Below, in pieces: positions 1 to 11,999 of a DNA stretch of 64,000 nt. Position 1 is the stretch's first letter. Every line of letters begins with the position of its first letter. The notes below the pieces were generated by a model. It made no database searches, was not told the DNA's origin, and saw only the letters and a program-made list of their open reading frames with translations. The DNA is taken from contig CM020505.1 in assembly GCA_009823395.1 (NCBI GenBank), positions 10,814,129 through 10,878,128 on the forward strand, read 5' to 3'. The stretch is from Thamnaconus septentrionalis (Eukaryota; Chordata; Actinopteri; Tetraodontiformes; Monacanthidae). Made by a program: the position numbers and the translations under genes.

Positions 1-334
1 ATCTGCCCCCAGGCTTCATTAAAGATACATGAATGGGCTATCTTATGAGGAACAGGTGCTATTGTTTGTCCCAATAGACCCGGCACTGAGGATCTGACTC
101 GGAATACTTGAAGAGGAGCATCTGTAGTGATCAGTCAGGCAGACTTGGCTGAGGCCCCCGTCTCTGCCAGCAAGCACTCCAACAGCGGTTTCTGGGGGAA
201 CGTAGCCGCTCGCAACATGTATCATCAATTCCGATGACCTGATGAGGTCTGTGTCAGGCCAGCACGCCGCCTCCCTCTCAAGGAGACGCCAGCGTTTGAA
301 AAATAGGCTCGAGTCGCTGCTCTGCTGCCAGGAA

Positions 335-362
335 AATATATATATATATATATATATATACA
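335..362. repeat. (AT)n microsatellite
   Basis: About 13 AT units, continuing as imperfect TA-rich sequence to about 445. Confidence 0.9.
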
Positions 363-2775
363 TAAATATAGAGTATGTATATATACATATTCAGTATGAA
401 GGTGAAAGAGACGTGTATATAGTGTATATATATATTTATATATCATATTTTAATAAATTTATTTCATTTTTTTGTGCACAAATTCAAATAAAACGTGTCC
501 AACCGGCAGAAGTTGAGCAAGCAGGTCCAAAACACAGGGGGCAAATGGAGACGTACAGGGCATTACGACGCTCACTTGTGCCCCTGTCAACAGGCATGTT
601 CCTCACTGTCTGTTAGAGCCTCTAAAAACACCCAGGAGGGCTACAAAAAAAAAAAGAAAAGAAAATGCTGCTGCAGGCTTGTCCTCGGGACCGCCTCAGA
701 CTTCCATGTATGGATCCTCTCTCCCTCTCTCTTCCACTCTTTCTCTCCTCCCACTCCTTGCACTAAATCCTGGCGGCAATGAGAGTCCGCCAGGTTCGGT
801 ATCTTTTAACATGACGCACAAGATGCACCTTGGCTGCATTCTTTCTGTGATTCTGTGGCTGCTATCGTTAGGCGAGTTGAATCAAAACTTGTTTAGTTTT
901 TTTTGCAGCACTTTTCACACAAAGTACTTCCCAAAATGAAAACTGTACAGCAAAGAAGAAGAGACAAAACTGACAGAAATTGACTCCATACCTTCCACAC
1001 TCACACATACCGATTGTCAATGAAGAATTGTCGCATGAATGAACATGCCACATTCAAAATCCCTGATTAACTGCTGCTTTGCACACTTCTTACGCCTATC
1101 TTGGATATTATTTAAATTAAATGAATTATCTAAAAAAAAAAAAAAAAAAGAGAAAATTTGAGAAAAAAGAAAATTCCATTAGGAATAAAAAGACTCAGGC
1201 TCAAAAGACTAAATAATCAGCACAATTGCTCTTAAGCATTTTAATAAACTCACAAGACGTGAAAAGGCGCGAGACTCGCAGCTCACACCAACCTTTTTAA
1301 ATACATTTTCTGTAGGAGGGCTTGTGTAATTTCACTCGGGGCGTTAAGACTCCAGCTGTTGCTCTGAGACCTGATAGTTCACACGTTGTTCCGCTCACGC
1401 CGTGCCCGCCACTGCCTGCTTGAAGAAAACACCTTTTTTTTTTAAATTTTCCTGATGCATTTCAAAGGGGGGAGAGTGATCTCGAGGAAAGTCGGTAAGG
1501 CTGGAGCGCACGCCGCAAAACTGAGAAACAGCAAAGTTTTAACTGGCCGCCCCTGTGTACACATCCCACTGGGTGTGTCGAGGCCGCCGAGAAAATTACC
1601 TCTGGGCTGCTCATACATTTGTCCTTCTCAAAGAACAAAAAGGCAAAAAAAAAAAAATAATAATTAATGAAACTTTTGAGGCTCACTCTGTAATTATGAG
1701 CCAGCCACCGTTCACAGAGCTCTTAATGCACTGGCAGACACACACATCGATCCAACGCCGATGCAACAGCGTTTGAATTTGTCTGTAGCTAATGGTAATC
1801 AGACAAATGAATCAATAGATCTGAAGCTCACTGATGCAGCAAGACCTCGGGCCCCTTGAAGGTCCTAATGTGGTAGACTGAGGCCCGGCCTGTACTACAC
1901 CAAGTGGAGAGGGCGGAGGAGGGGGGGGTAGCAAACAAACCCAAAGGTTCAGGTGAACGACAAAAGAACCCTTGTACGGGTCACAGCCTTGGCCACTCCC
2001 CTCACTTCCTGCGCTTCAGAAAGCCTTGTCCACAAGCCTCGGCCGACAAAATTCAAATGCCGACCCCTGAAGCCAAAGATCAACAGTGTGCAAGCACCAG
2101 CCTGCAAAAAAAAAGAAAAAAGAAGAGAGTTTTCCCTCTGAATTGTTGCGATTCAGCTTTGACTCTGACTGCAGTCCCTGTTTGCTCAGGTCGCAGTGTA
2201 GCACCACACATCCGTCATGCGTGTGTGTGTGTGGCTGCTCAGGATGAAGGGCGGCAAATCCAGACACTGAGTGAGTGAGGTCAGGCCATCCAGAGGGAAT
2301 AACCAATAGATGACTTCTTGTTCCACTAATTCCTTACACAGTAAAACAAGCCTCTTTGGACACCAGCCATTCCAGTGTGTCTATATTAAGTCGCTGGGAG
2401 CTTGAAAGCAGTCGTCCAGCCCCTCCTGGCTTCACCCCCCCCACCTCCCCCACCCTGTCTCATCAGTGTGCTTTACTTACTCTGGAAGTGGGATGGAACT
2501 GCAAGCTACTGTTTGCCCAAAACACACTGGCTGCCGTTTACCCGGGATGTCTGCACGCTGCTCCGATTTATTGCAGTTGCAGTGTGACGCCAAAATGGTC
2601 AAATAGAATTAAGAAGCATGTCTGAATTTTACATTTATTTAGATTAAAAAAAAAAAAAAAAGGGCTAAAATTTGACACGTGGAATTTTAAATGCATTTGT
2701 GTGCATTTGAATTTTAAATGAATTTTAAATGCATTTGTAAAAACAGCAAAAATCAAGAGTTGTACTTACAAAAAC

Positions 2776-2781
<6 letters not shown>

Positions 2782-2853
<72 letters not shown>
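2782..2853. repeat. (AT)36 microsatellite
   Basis: Seventy-two bases of pure AT, followed by a short (TG) run at 2869-2881. Confidence 0.97.
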
Positions 2854-2855
<2 letters not shown>

Positions 2856-4858
2856 TTTTCCTTTTTGGTGTGTGTGTGTGTTCAGGGGATTAAAGGCACC
2901 CTGGGAGGTGTGAATGCACATTTTATCCAAGGTCCGGCCGTAACATTGAGGCTTGCAGTGAACTGCTCTGATCCAGTGGGACTCCCTCAAACGGCATACG
3001 CAATGGCAGGAGAGAACAAGGACGGACGTAAACAAACCGGCGAGTCGGTTCGGAGCGGCATCATTATCCTGCGCGTTCATCCCCGCTGTATGGAAATCAG
3101 AGGGAGTGACCCTCCATGCGGGAGGGCGAGAGGGAGCTTGAGAAGAACATTAGATACGGGCCAGGCGGGCGGCACGCTGTGAGGTCAACAGAGTGGAAGT
3201 AGTGGAGGAAATAGAGGGAGTTAAATGTGTGTGTGCGGCTTATGAAATACTGAAGGTTCAGAACCTTGTGTGCTTTGGCAGCCGGGGAGAGATGCAGCCT
3301 CCCTGTTTTGCTCCTTGTCAAAGGCAGATCTTTGTGGTTTTGCAGCGAAAGCAGCTAAACGGGCCCACTGTGCCGGCCACAATTAGACCCTAAACTTCAA
3401 TTTTGTCGGTTTAAAAAGTGACCAGCAGAAGTCTTGAATCCCGTTTTTAGAAGCCGGACCCTAATTTGTGTGACAGTATTGTCCAGGCTACAGCTGTGTT
3501 TCCCTCTCTTTCTCTCTCTCTCCAATACTCTGATCATGCACTGAGGCCTTGTGTTCGCCATTGTCTCGCAGCTGCTCGGGCTACACACAAAACCACAGTG
3601 TCCGTTCTGTTGTTCGGCGGCGCCGACAGGTGCAGCGAGCGAGTGTGCGGACGGCAACGTTTCGCGCGGGCTGGGCGAGCGTCACGCGGAGCGGGAGGGA
3701 GAAGCGGGGGATCCAAAGAGTGACGGTTGGAATGAGGCAGTTGGAAATAAAGGAAGCAACAAAACATAGCAGTGGTATAATTCATGAAAACACAAAAGCT
3801 GTGCAGAGGAAAATGTTCCCCTCCTAGTGTCGGGTCAAGGAATGCTCGGACTCTCCTCCACTGCAAAACAAAACTCTCTCTCTCTCTTTTTTTTTTTTTT
3901 TTTTTTTTTTTGCAGTGGCCATAGGCTGAATGCTTTGCTTTTCCACCCCGGTCCTGAGAAAACACGCAGCCTTTTTCTCACTGCCGGCTGCCTGCACACA
4001 GTAGCGCCTATTAATGAGGCTCCTTGTTCCCGGCCAGCGGAGCCCAGTGCTGCGGATGATGGCCGCGCATAGCCAATGCAAAGACAAAACGGTTTGCACA
4101 ACATTAGCAGAGAAAACACAGCCCTCGCACAGGGGCAGAGGAAACTGAATCAACATCACAGTGGAGGATGTGTTCTCCCCTCAACTGATATTTTCTTTTA
4201 CGAGGCCGAGGGCATAATGGATCCTAAGTGTGGACGCGCTGCCGCCCGTCGCCCGGGGAAGGTTTGTTCGGGTCGCGAACAGGTGCCTTCCTGTGTGTCC
4301 GTGAAGAATAGGCGCTCAGTTGTCGGGGATTATTTTGCGCCGTGCTTCATTTAAAAGGCAAATCCCTATTCCCCGGCGCCAGGTAACCTCGCCTGATGTC
4401 AATTATTCCTTTGACTCGCGAGGGCCGTCGGTGGCCCGCGAGTCGGCGTTATAAATTAACCCGTCGTCCCGCCGCTGCTTTACAAACCCCTCAGGTGACT
4501 AATTTTAAGTACACCCTCAGGTGTGATTTCACACATTACAGCCGTTCGCGTGGCACCTCTCAGATGGAGCCTCTTAATTAGCGCTGCTTAAACTGCTGAG
4601 GTGTCTGAATACAAAGCCCGCTCGCGCACGCACACACACAAAAAAAGGGCACGGGGTTTTTATTGTGTAATTTGCATCAATAATGGATCCGTGTTTGTCT
4701 ACAGAGCTTCCCCGCTGGCACACGCGCGCTGGCACGAGCAGCCCATATGTTTCGTTTAACTGCCTCTCGCAAGAGTCAATAAAGCTGCTAATCAGTTGTT
4801 GCGCGTTGCTTTCGTTTCATTCGAGGAATTATCAGTTGGCGTTGGTGTTTTTTTTTTT

Positions 4859-4889
4859 GTTTTCAAATCATCTCATATGATTTGAAAAC
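4859..4889. repeat. Perfect 13-bp inverted repeat with 5-nt loop
   Basis: Left arm GTTTTCAAATCAT (4859-4871), loop CTCAT, right arm ATGATTTGAAAAC (4877-4889). All thirteen pairs match. Function unknown; too short and AT-rich for a microRNA precursor. Confidence 0.9.
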
Positions 4890-5159
4890 GCCCGTCATTT
4901 TCACTCCGCCGCAGCAGCTCTTTTTTTTTTTTCCCGCGCGGGGCGGCAGTAAAGTCAATAGATTGTTCATTGTGAAAACCCACAGAGCCCCGACTGTTCA
5001 AACAGGATCCCCCTGTCTGTGTCCCCGTAGCGAGAATTCCTTCCAATGCACACGCGCCATTTCGTACGGTCCCCTCGTTCCATCTCACTTCATTTGCCGA
5101 CGGTCAGCGGGCGCTGCCGAGGCCGTTACACACCTCTCTGTGCGCCATTAAGTTTTAAC

Positions 5160-5210
5160 TGGTGGGGTGGTTGGAGGTGGGGGTGGGGGTGGGGGGGGGG
5201 GGGGTGGTCA
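5160..5210. repeat. G-rich tract with quadruplex potential
   Basis: Seven or more runs of four to thirteen G separated by single T or short spacers on the plus strand; the corresponding RNA strand of sox6 is C-rich, so any quadruplex would form in DNA or in an antisense transcript. Confidence 0.75.
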
Positions 5211-6029
5211 GTGGCGGGAGGAGGAGGGTCGCCGATGGCTTTATTGTTTAAATTTCTCCAGACTTTGTTTAACGTCAGCGTTTCCTCTGCTTCCTGACAA
5301 GAAGTCACATTTCATAACTAATTAAATTGATCCCCCCACCACTCAACCCCCCCCCACTAAAACAGCCTGATTGAAATTATTTGTATCCAAGTGTCAATAT
5401 ATTAAATCACGGGGGCTAATGAGTAGGGTCGCCGCTTTCTTTTATCTCCGCTCTTGCATGTGCACATCTTCATCAGCTAACAGTCTCCTTAAATGGAGGA
5501 TGAACGCGGCGGATTGAGGCTCCCTGGGCGAGAGCCAAGCCTGTCTGACGAGGCTGTTAATGCTCCCGCGTAATCCTACAAGGCCGCTAACGCTGAGCTC
5601 CTCAACACAAAAGGCAAATCGCCGGCGGGACGCGGCGCACGCTCACGTGCGAGCGCAGCCGAAAAGCGCCGGAGCGCACGCCCACACACACACACACACA
5701 CACGCACACAGAGGCTCGATCGTTTCCACCACCTACGCTCCGCCTCCGCCGTCGTGTTATCACGCTAACTGTTCCCTTCTCGCTGCGCTAATTGGGGGGG
5801 ACCCGCACACTCTCTTTAACAATGTCTATTTTTGCGCCCCCACCCCCCGCCCCCCCAACCGCTCCCCCTTTTCCTACCGCCAGTGCATTAATAACGAGTC
5901 TCACGCTGAGACAATCATTTGTGCTGGGAAGAAAACAAAAGCGTCGGAGGATACACCATTTTTGCGCTTTTTATCTCTGTGTAATTATCATAAAGGCCTG
6001 TGTTTATTTAAAACCCATCCAATTGATTT

Positions 6030-6560
6030 TAAATATTTACCATAATGTGGTAGTTTTAGAGCCTTTGCCTCTCTAAATGGCTCGCCAATACGGAAACAGC
6101 AGATTAATTTACTGCGCCAGATTGGGCAACAAGCACATTTCTTTTGCTAATGATGAGGAAGGAGCAGCAAACGCGGTGAAGATGCAAAAGCAACTTGAAT
6201 TGGTCCTAGTAGATGCACAAATATTAATTCAACCCAGCTGCATAAAAGATTCAACACTGACTTTGCTGCAAAGTACGATTGAATCGACTTTATCAGCCTC
6301 GTGAAAATAAGTAAAGAGCTGTGGCGAAGGCCTATTATTCAGTGGTCTCTACTTGGTGACAGAGACTAAACAATGGCATGATTATCTGCCTTAAAACGAA
6401 GCCAAGATGAAGAGGATCATGCGTACAGTTAAGGAACAACCTTCAACATCTGGAAGCAATTTAGCCAAAAAACAATAAACCAAAAAAAAACCCTGAGACT
6501 GACTTAAAAAAGCGGATCATCAGGTTAAAGTTCTATCAAAGACACAATGTGAGGTAATTA
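6030..6560. promoter_or_regulatory. Candidate conserved non-coding element with a SOX site
   Basis: Repeat-free, AT-rich, complex sequence bordered by simple repeats, with homeodomain-type words (TTAATTTAC near 6104, ATTAATTCA near 6225) and AAACAATGG at 6370-6378, a full SOX consensus. A 75-codon frame (6077-6304) opens here but matches nothing I know. Conservation must be tested. Confidence 0.3.
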
Positions 6561-7224
6561 ATTACAAAGCTTTTGTTGCATCTCTGACACATCTCGGGCT
6601 ACGTGCAGCAACCTGCCCTCGTACGCCCCGTTAGAGAGAGAAACACTGAGCCGACACCCGGCAACAAAAGAGTTCCAGCGAACTTGGAGGAGACGTTGTT
6701 GCTGATGACTCCTCGATTCAGGCTGCGGCTTCCGTTGTCCTCGGCTCCATGTCAAAACAAGCCCCTCAAAAGGCATCCTGCCCATTATCTATCTCATTAT
6801 TGTGGTCGGCTAATTGCAAGCATAATTGAATGTCATCTTTAATCTTGGGACCTTTCGCATCTAACCATTGAACGTCCCCTACTGTTTCCTCGCGCCATGA
6901 AAGGCTTGTGTGATAAAGGCTCCGAGACTTTGAAGTGGACAAGATATGCTGTCCTTTCTCCCTTTTAATCTTGTCTAGTCTTTTTTTCCCTTTTCCTTTT
7001 TTTCAAATGGCGCCGCCCAGACAGTTCTGTGTGTGTGTGTGCGCGCGCTCCGGTGGGCACAAGGTTGTAGGCAAAAGCGCTGGTAATTTGCACATAACGC
7101 AAGGTTGTTAATTGTAAAGAGAGAGGACGGAAGATCACAGAGAAAAAGCAGGCAAGCGGGAATCATCTTTTTAACATCCTAAAAAACACCAAAATAAAAC
7201 TAGTGTTGGAAAAAATGATGTGTA

Positions 7225-7270
7225 TGTGTATTATATATATATATGTATAATATGTATATATATATATATG
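7225..7270. repeat. Imperfect TA/TG-rich microsatellite
   Basis: Interrupted TA units with TATG variants between two short pure TA runs. Confidence 0.85.
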
Positions 7271-9957
7271 TTAAGGGATGCACTTTTAAATGAAGTGCTT
7301 TGGATTAGCGCTGTCCCCCTGTTTCATCTGGGGAGCTGTGCCGTCGCCTGTCTGCTTGGGAAGATAAAGTTCACCCTGACCTTTCCCACCAATATTTATT
7401 CTCTTGATGTGTGTATCAACGCGCGGGTCCCTGTGTGCCTGCGCACAGTCTCGGTGCGTGGCTGCAGGTTTCAGATGGAAGAGCTCGCGTCTTGAGGAAC
7501 GCGTGTGCCGGGGGTCAGCGGTGACTCTTCATTGGTTAGTGGTGAAAAAACCCTCGATGCACCTCAATGATCAGCCTCAAAACACCTCAAAAAAAGTAAA
7601 CTTTTATGGAGACCAAACCTGTTGTCACACTTTGTAGCCAAGCAGCCATCATCTGGGGCTTAATCTCATTCTTGGGTTCAATGAGGAGAGAGGATGGCCT
7701 GAAGGAAAAAGGAAAAGGCAGAGGGAGAGGAAAAAAAAAACCCTCCAAAAAACCTCAAGGTTTAACATTTGTTAAGCCCCTGACACTGCAATCAAAACAA
7801 CTTGCTATCTTAAAACAAGTGACATTGTAATCCCGCCAGGACAAAGGCTAAATCTCTTTCCCTCTCTTGCCGATACAGATGAGAGGCGGATAAAAAAAAG
7901 ACGGCTGGCTATTCAGGAAGGAAAACCTTGGTCAGACCGGCAGAGCGCCTCGCCTCAAACCTAAAACCTCCATAACCCGTCACTTCAAAAGCACCTTGAA
8001 AGCGCACACACGGCGCGCAGACACCCGTCCCCTGCCGCCGCTCCCGTGGTTTTATTGTTTACGACGTCCACTGATGTGATCGTTTACATCATCAATACGG
8101 GACCCCAGCCGGAGACTTTCTCTCTGGCTCGCTGTCCCCTCCGGGACAAGACAGGAGGGCTTTGATGGCCCACGGGGTCTCCAATAAAGTGGAGTGTTCC
8201 CTGCCCGCTCAAGGCGGAGTAACTCGATCTTCTGACGCCGCTCGCCGCTTTGTTAAAAGTCTCGCGGCACGCAGGCAGGAAACGTGTTGACAAAACTAAT
8301 TAAGCCAAGGAAAAAAAGAAGAAGACGCTGAAGACAGTTGAGGGAGGCGGCGCCGAGGCAAGTAATGTGGAACCAAGCCGACTTTTAAGTTTCTTCCGTC
8401 CACTGTCTGAATGGAGTTCAGTCTCGTTGGTTGGCGTTCGAAGAGATAAAGATTTCTACGTTGGGTAAACGAGATCCAAAGAGCAACAAAGGACTTCACC
8501 TGCATCTCTCTTAGAGTGTCTGAAACTGATATTTCCAAGTACAGGGTCGTTCACGCCCCTCCAGCCGTCACTCAAAACTACGCACCAAGAGGAGTTTCTC
8601 CACTGCCTTTAACTTCCAAATGAAAGCGAGGGCCTCCAAATGTGAGATGCATTAGGGCTGTTTCCTTACGCTCAATTAGCACAAGTGAAGAGTCCTCCAT
8701 GGCGCGAGTGAACATCACCGTCGCCTGGATGGCGCGCAGGCCACTTCATTTTAGAGTGTTTTCAAGACACTCGGCGCTCCTCCTGAGTGGGGCGCGATAT
8801 TATTTTTTGACAAGACTGTCCACTGTGGAAGCGAAAGGTCCTGGCTCGCGGCGTCACAAGAGCTCATTGACAGAAGGGCCTTTCTGCAGAAAAGAGCTCT
8901 TGAGGCGGCGGCGAAGTCGGAGCGGTGGGGGCCCGTTTTTAAAAAGCAGAAGTTTGTGTTGCGATTAAGAAACACGCCGTCTCCTCCTGGAGGAGCTTCA
9001 GCGGCAAGGACGGAGAAAACAAGGGCGAAGGAAGAGACGCTTCGGCGTGAGGGAGGAGCGCTTGGAAGGGAGAAGGACGGGGAGTTGTCAGTTTTGAAGA
9101 ACAAACACGGGAGGAGGAGGAGGAGGAGGAGGAGGAGAGCGGAGAGAGATGTGCCTGACACCAGAGTGCACACCCAGCAGGATAACGGGAGCCTCGCGCA
9201 GCCGACTCAGCCTTGACTGCCGCCGCCGCCGCCGCCGACCAGCCCACGATGACTCCAGCGCCGTCCGGCCGGGTGGGGTTAAACGGCGCTGCTGCGTGGG
9301 TGGTCGCTAACAAGGACGTGCGGGCTTAAAAACCGACGCCGGGAGAGTTGAATGTGTGCGGGAGAAGAAAAAAAAAAGAATAATGTGAGACAATGTGAGA
9401 TTTGCAGGTTGGGGCGTGGAAGCCGGCCAAAGCGAGCAACGTGGCCCCGTCTGGGAGCTCAACTCGTTTCAGAGGCGTTTACCAGCCTCTTTCATGTCCC
9501 CCACCTCCAGGCTCCTCTCCATCAACACCACTCGTTAGCAGCCCACCCCACCCCTCCTCCTCCTCTTCCTCTTTTTTTTTGTTCATTAAGATCTGCTAAT
9601 TATTCTCCTCCATATTTTAAAGCCCTCTAGATTACCAACAGCCAATTAACATCGGATGAGAGAGACGAATGTTAGTGTGACATAAAAATAAGAGATGAAA
9701 AAAGCAATCAAAATCTAAAACAGTTATTTTATTTTATTATTTTATTTAGGTATTTTATGGAAGACAAGGTGACGAGAGGAACAAGCTGCATTTTTTTTTC
9801 TTTGATGGTTAAATTCTTTCACTGAAAGGACCGACTGAAGCCCAGACATTTGGAGACGGCGGCGGAGCTCCAATTACACCGAAGAGGTGGAAATGTAGTA
9901 GCAATCAGAGTGGAAGCTGCTGAGCGTCAGACGGCCAACAGAAACACAGTCACTGAC

Positions 9958-10026
9958 CTGGATCTGCTGCTGGAGGAGGTTGATTTTGTGCTGCTGCTGC
10001 AGAAGCTGCTGCTGTTGCCGCGCGAT
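9958..10026 (-). CDS. sox6: sox6 coding exon 5 (Q-box, residues 237-259)
   Basis: Bounded by TTCCACACAG|ATCGC and ATCCAG|GTCAGT; 69 nt, phase 0 at both ends. It encodes IARQQQQLLQQQHKINLLQQQIQ in pieces: IARQQQQLLQQQ then HKINLLQQQIQ, the core of the Q-box that extends the first coiled coil; hydrophobic residues keep the heptad rhythm. The exon sits in frames of under 100 codons on both strands and is recognised only by its family match and its splice borders. It is frame-neutral if skipped. A SINE ends roughly 90 nt upstream of its acceptor. Confidence 0.96.
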
Positions 10027-10110
10027 CTGTGTGGAAAGAGAATCAAAAGGTGAACAGGCGGAAAAACCCCGGGGATTCCGGGTGAAGGCAACCTGTCGTG
10101 GACAGACGGA

Positions 10111-10290
10111 TGAGTCAGTAACTTTATTGATTCCGTTGAGGGAAATTGTTTCTCTGAATTCTTCTTGGTGGTTACACCTTCACTGTGCACTGCAGTCAGG
10201 GCTGTAGGGTTCTTTGCTCAAGGGCCCTCAGTAGTGGTGATGAGGGGATTCAAACCTATAACCTCTCTGCCACCACTTCCCCAATCCGGA
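10111..10290 (-). mobile_element. tRNA-like SINE remnant with retroelement 3' tail
   Basis: On the minus strand the order is: GTGGCAGAGAGGTTA (A-box-like), GGTTTGAATCCCC (one change from the B-box GGTTCGAATCC), a middle section CCCTTGAGCAAAGAACCC resembling the central part of several fish SINEs, and the 3' end AATTTCCC, GGAATCAATAAAGT. The A-box-like and B-box-like words lie only a few bases apart, so about 25-30 bp of the tRNA-like head appear to be missing. The AATAAAGT ending is the tail also seen at 52763-52794. Element ends are approximate; no target duplication was identified. Family name not assigned. Confidence 0.6.
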
Positions 10291-10924
10291 ACTTTACACA
10301 TCGAGGTGCAAAATCTCTAAAAGCAGTTTTGTCGGTCGCTCAAAGTACACTTTCTTTTTTTCGAGACCGAACGGACAAATTTAGTCCTGAAAGTTTCGAA
10401 AATTTCGGCGGTCGCGACCGGGACGTCTTGTTCCGGCCGCCGCCAGCCGAGCCGTAACGCTCCTCACTGCGGCGGTCGGCCCGTCTCGACATGCCCACTT
10501 CATTGAGCGTGACAACCTGGTTTTAAGTGTCATTTGATTTTCATTTTTGAAATATAATTACAAAGTGTTCACTGTAAGATATTGGCCGTCTGCAAATGTG
10601 TCAAGATTAATTTGTGCCGGCTTCCTCATGAGTGTCAACAGTTAATTACTGTGTTGTGTCTTGACGGCTTGATGACATTGGAGCTCGCAGGGGGCTCGCC
10701 CCTCCCCCTCCGCCACCCCTCCTCCCCCATACCAGCACTACCAACCCCGCCGCCGCCCCCTGTCTTCCATTTCATTTCTCCTCTCCCATTTTAAAAATGA
10801 GATCAAATAATGAAGCGCCCCCTCGCTGTTCACTTGGGGGCTGGCGGGGGGGTGGCGCCGTGTCCACAAAGCCTTTCGGAGTTAGGAGTAGTTTTCAAGA
10901 AAAGAAAAAAAAAAAAAAAAAAGG

Positions 10925-11350
10925 GACGCCATTGATTGAAAAGAGGAATCAATACCGTTAATGTATTATTAGTGTACTATGACCAAATGCATCACTCGGA
11001 GGTAGACGGTCTATCTCTTCGCTCACCGCATAAAGGTCTGAGAGCGTGCAGAGAAAACTCTGAGTGAACTCCGTGCTGATAATTGACTCATAGCCATTAG
11101 GTTGGCTGCTGATAATAAAAGTGTCGCCCGTGCGGATAGTTTGTGTCCTTATTTCTTCCCAGACATTAACACACTTCATGGCCTCTGCTAATTTGCTGAT
11201 TTGTACAATATGGCTCATTGGCCTGATTCACGTCGCAAATCTAATGCCAGACTTGTTCTAATAGGACTCAATTTATAAGATATAGAGGATTTCCACATTT
11301 AATACAAGCTTTAATTCGTGCACTCCCCTGCATTTGTTAGCACAAGTCAT
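10925..11350. promoter_or_regulatory. Candidate conserved non-coding element between exons 4 and 5
   Basis: More than 400 bases without simple repeats in a window otherwise crowded with them. It has several short AT-core words (TGATAATTGACTCA near 11077, CTAATTTGCTGATTTG near 11187) typical of developmental enhancers. Inference only. Confidence 0.3.
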
Positions 11351-11633
11351 AATGGCTTTTTCTTTTCTTTTTTTTCTCCCTCCCCACCACGGGGCATAAA
11401 CGTGGGCAGGAGAGCGTGACGGAAAAATTAGAGGCCGTATAGAACATAACATCTACTAAATGTAATATTATTAAAGGTTTCTACATGCGCGGGTTTTTAT
11501 TGGCATATTTCAAGCATGAAACCTAAAATGTGGACAGCGACAGTTTGTTATAAATGTATTAAATGGGGCTTTGCATGGAGAGAGGAGAGCGGGGGGGATT
11601 GAATAAACAAGATTTAAGGAGGGAGTGGAATTA

Positions 11634-11999
<366 letters not shown>

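Larger units (their letters stand above)
1..9957 (-). other. sox6: intron after sox6 coding exon 5 (left end not reached)
   Basis: No exon-like segment of Sox6 was found in this stretch on the minus strand, and no other gene is recognisable. It holds microsatellites (TA repeats at 335-362, 2782-2853 and 7225-7270), homopolymer runs (1133-1149, 3887-3911), G-rich DNA at 5160-5210, a perfect hairpin at 4859-4889 and a repeat-poor AT-rich block at 6030-6560. GC content rises around 8.8-9.3 kb, with (GGA)n and (GCC)n runs. The first 330 bases are also repeat-poor and moderately complex, and might be a conserved element. Confidence 0.8.

Noticed and set aside
6077..6304. 75-codon plus-strand frame with ordinary composition
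   Set aside because: No known family, no splice borders, no upstream promoter; more likely a non-coding element that happens to be open.
8939..9313. Poly-Ala frame that might have been the next Sox6 exon (which has an Ala run)
   Set aside because: The flanking residues do not match PHDQRTL or QQGFLFPPG, and the Ala run comes from (GCC)n; not Sox6.
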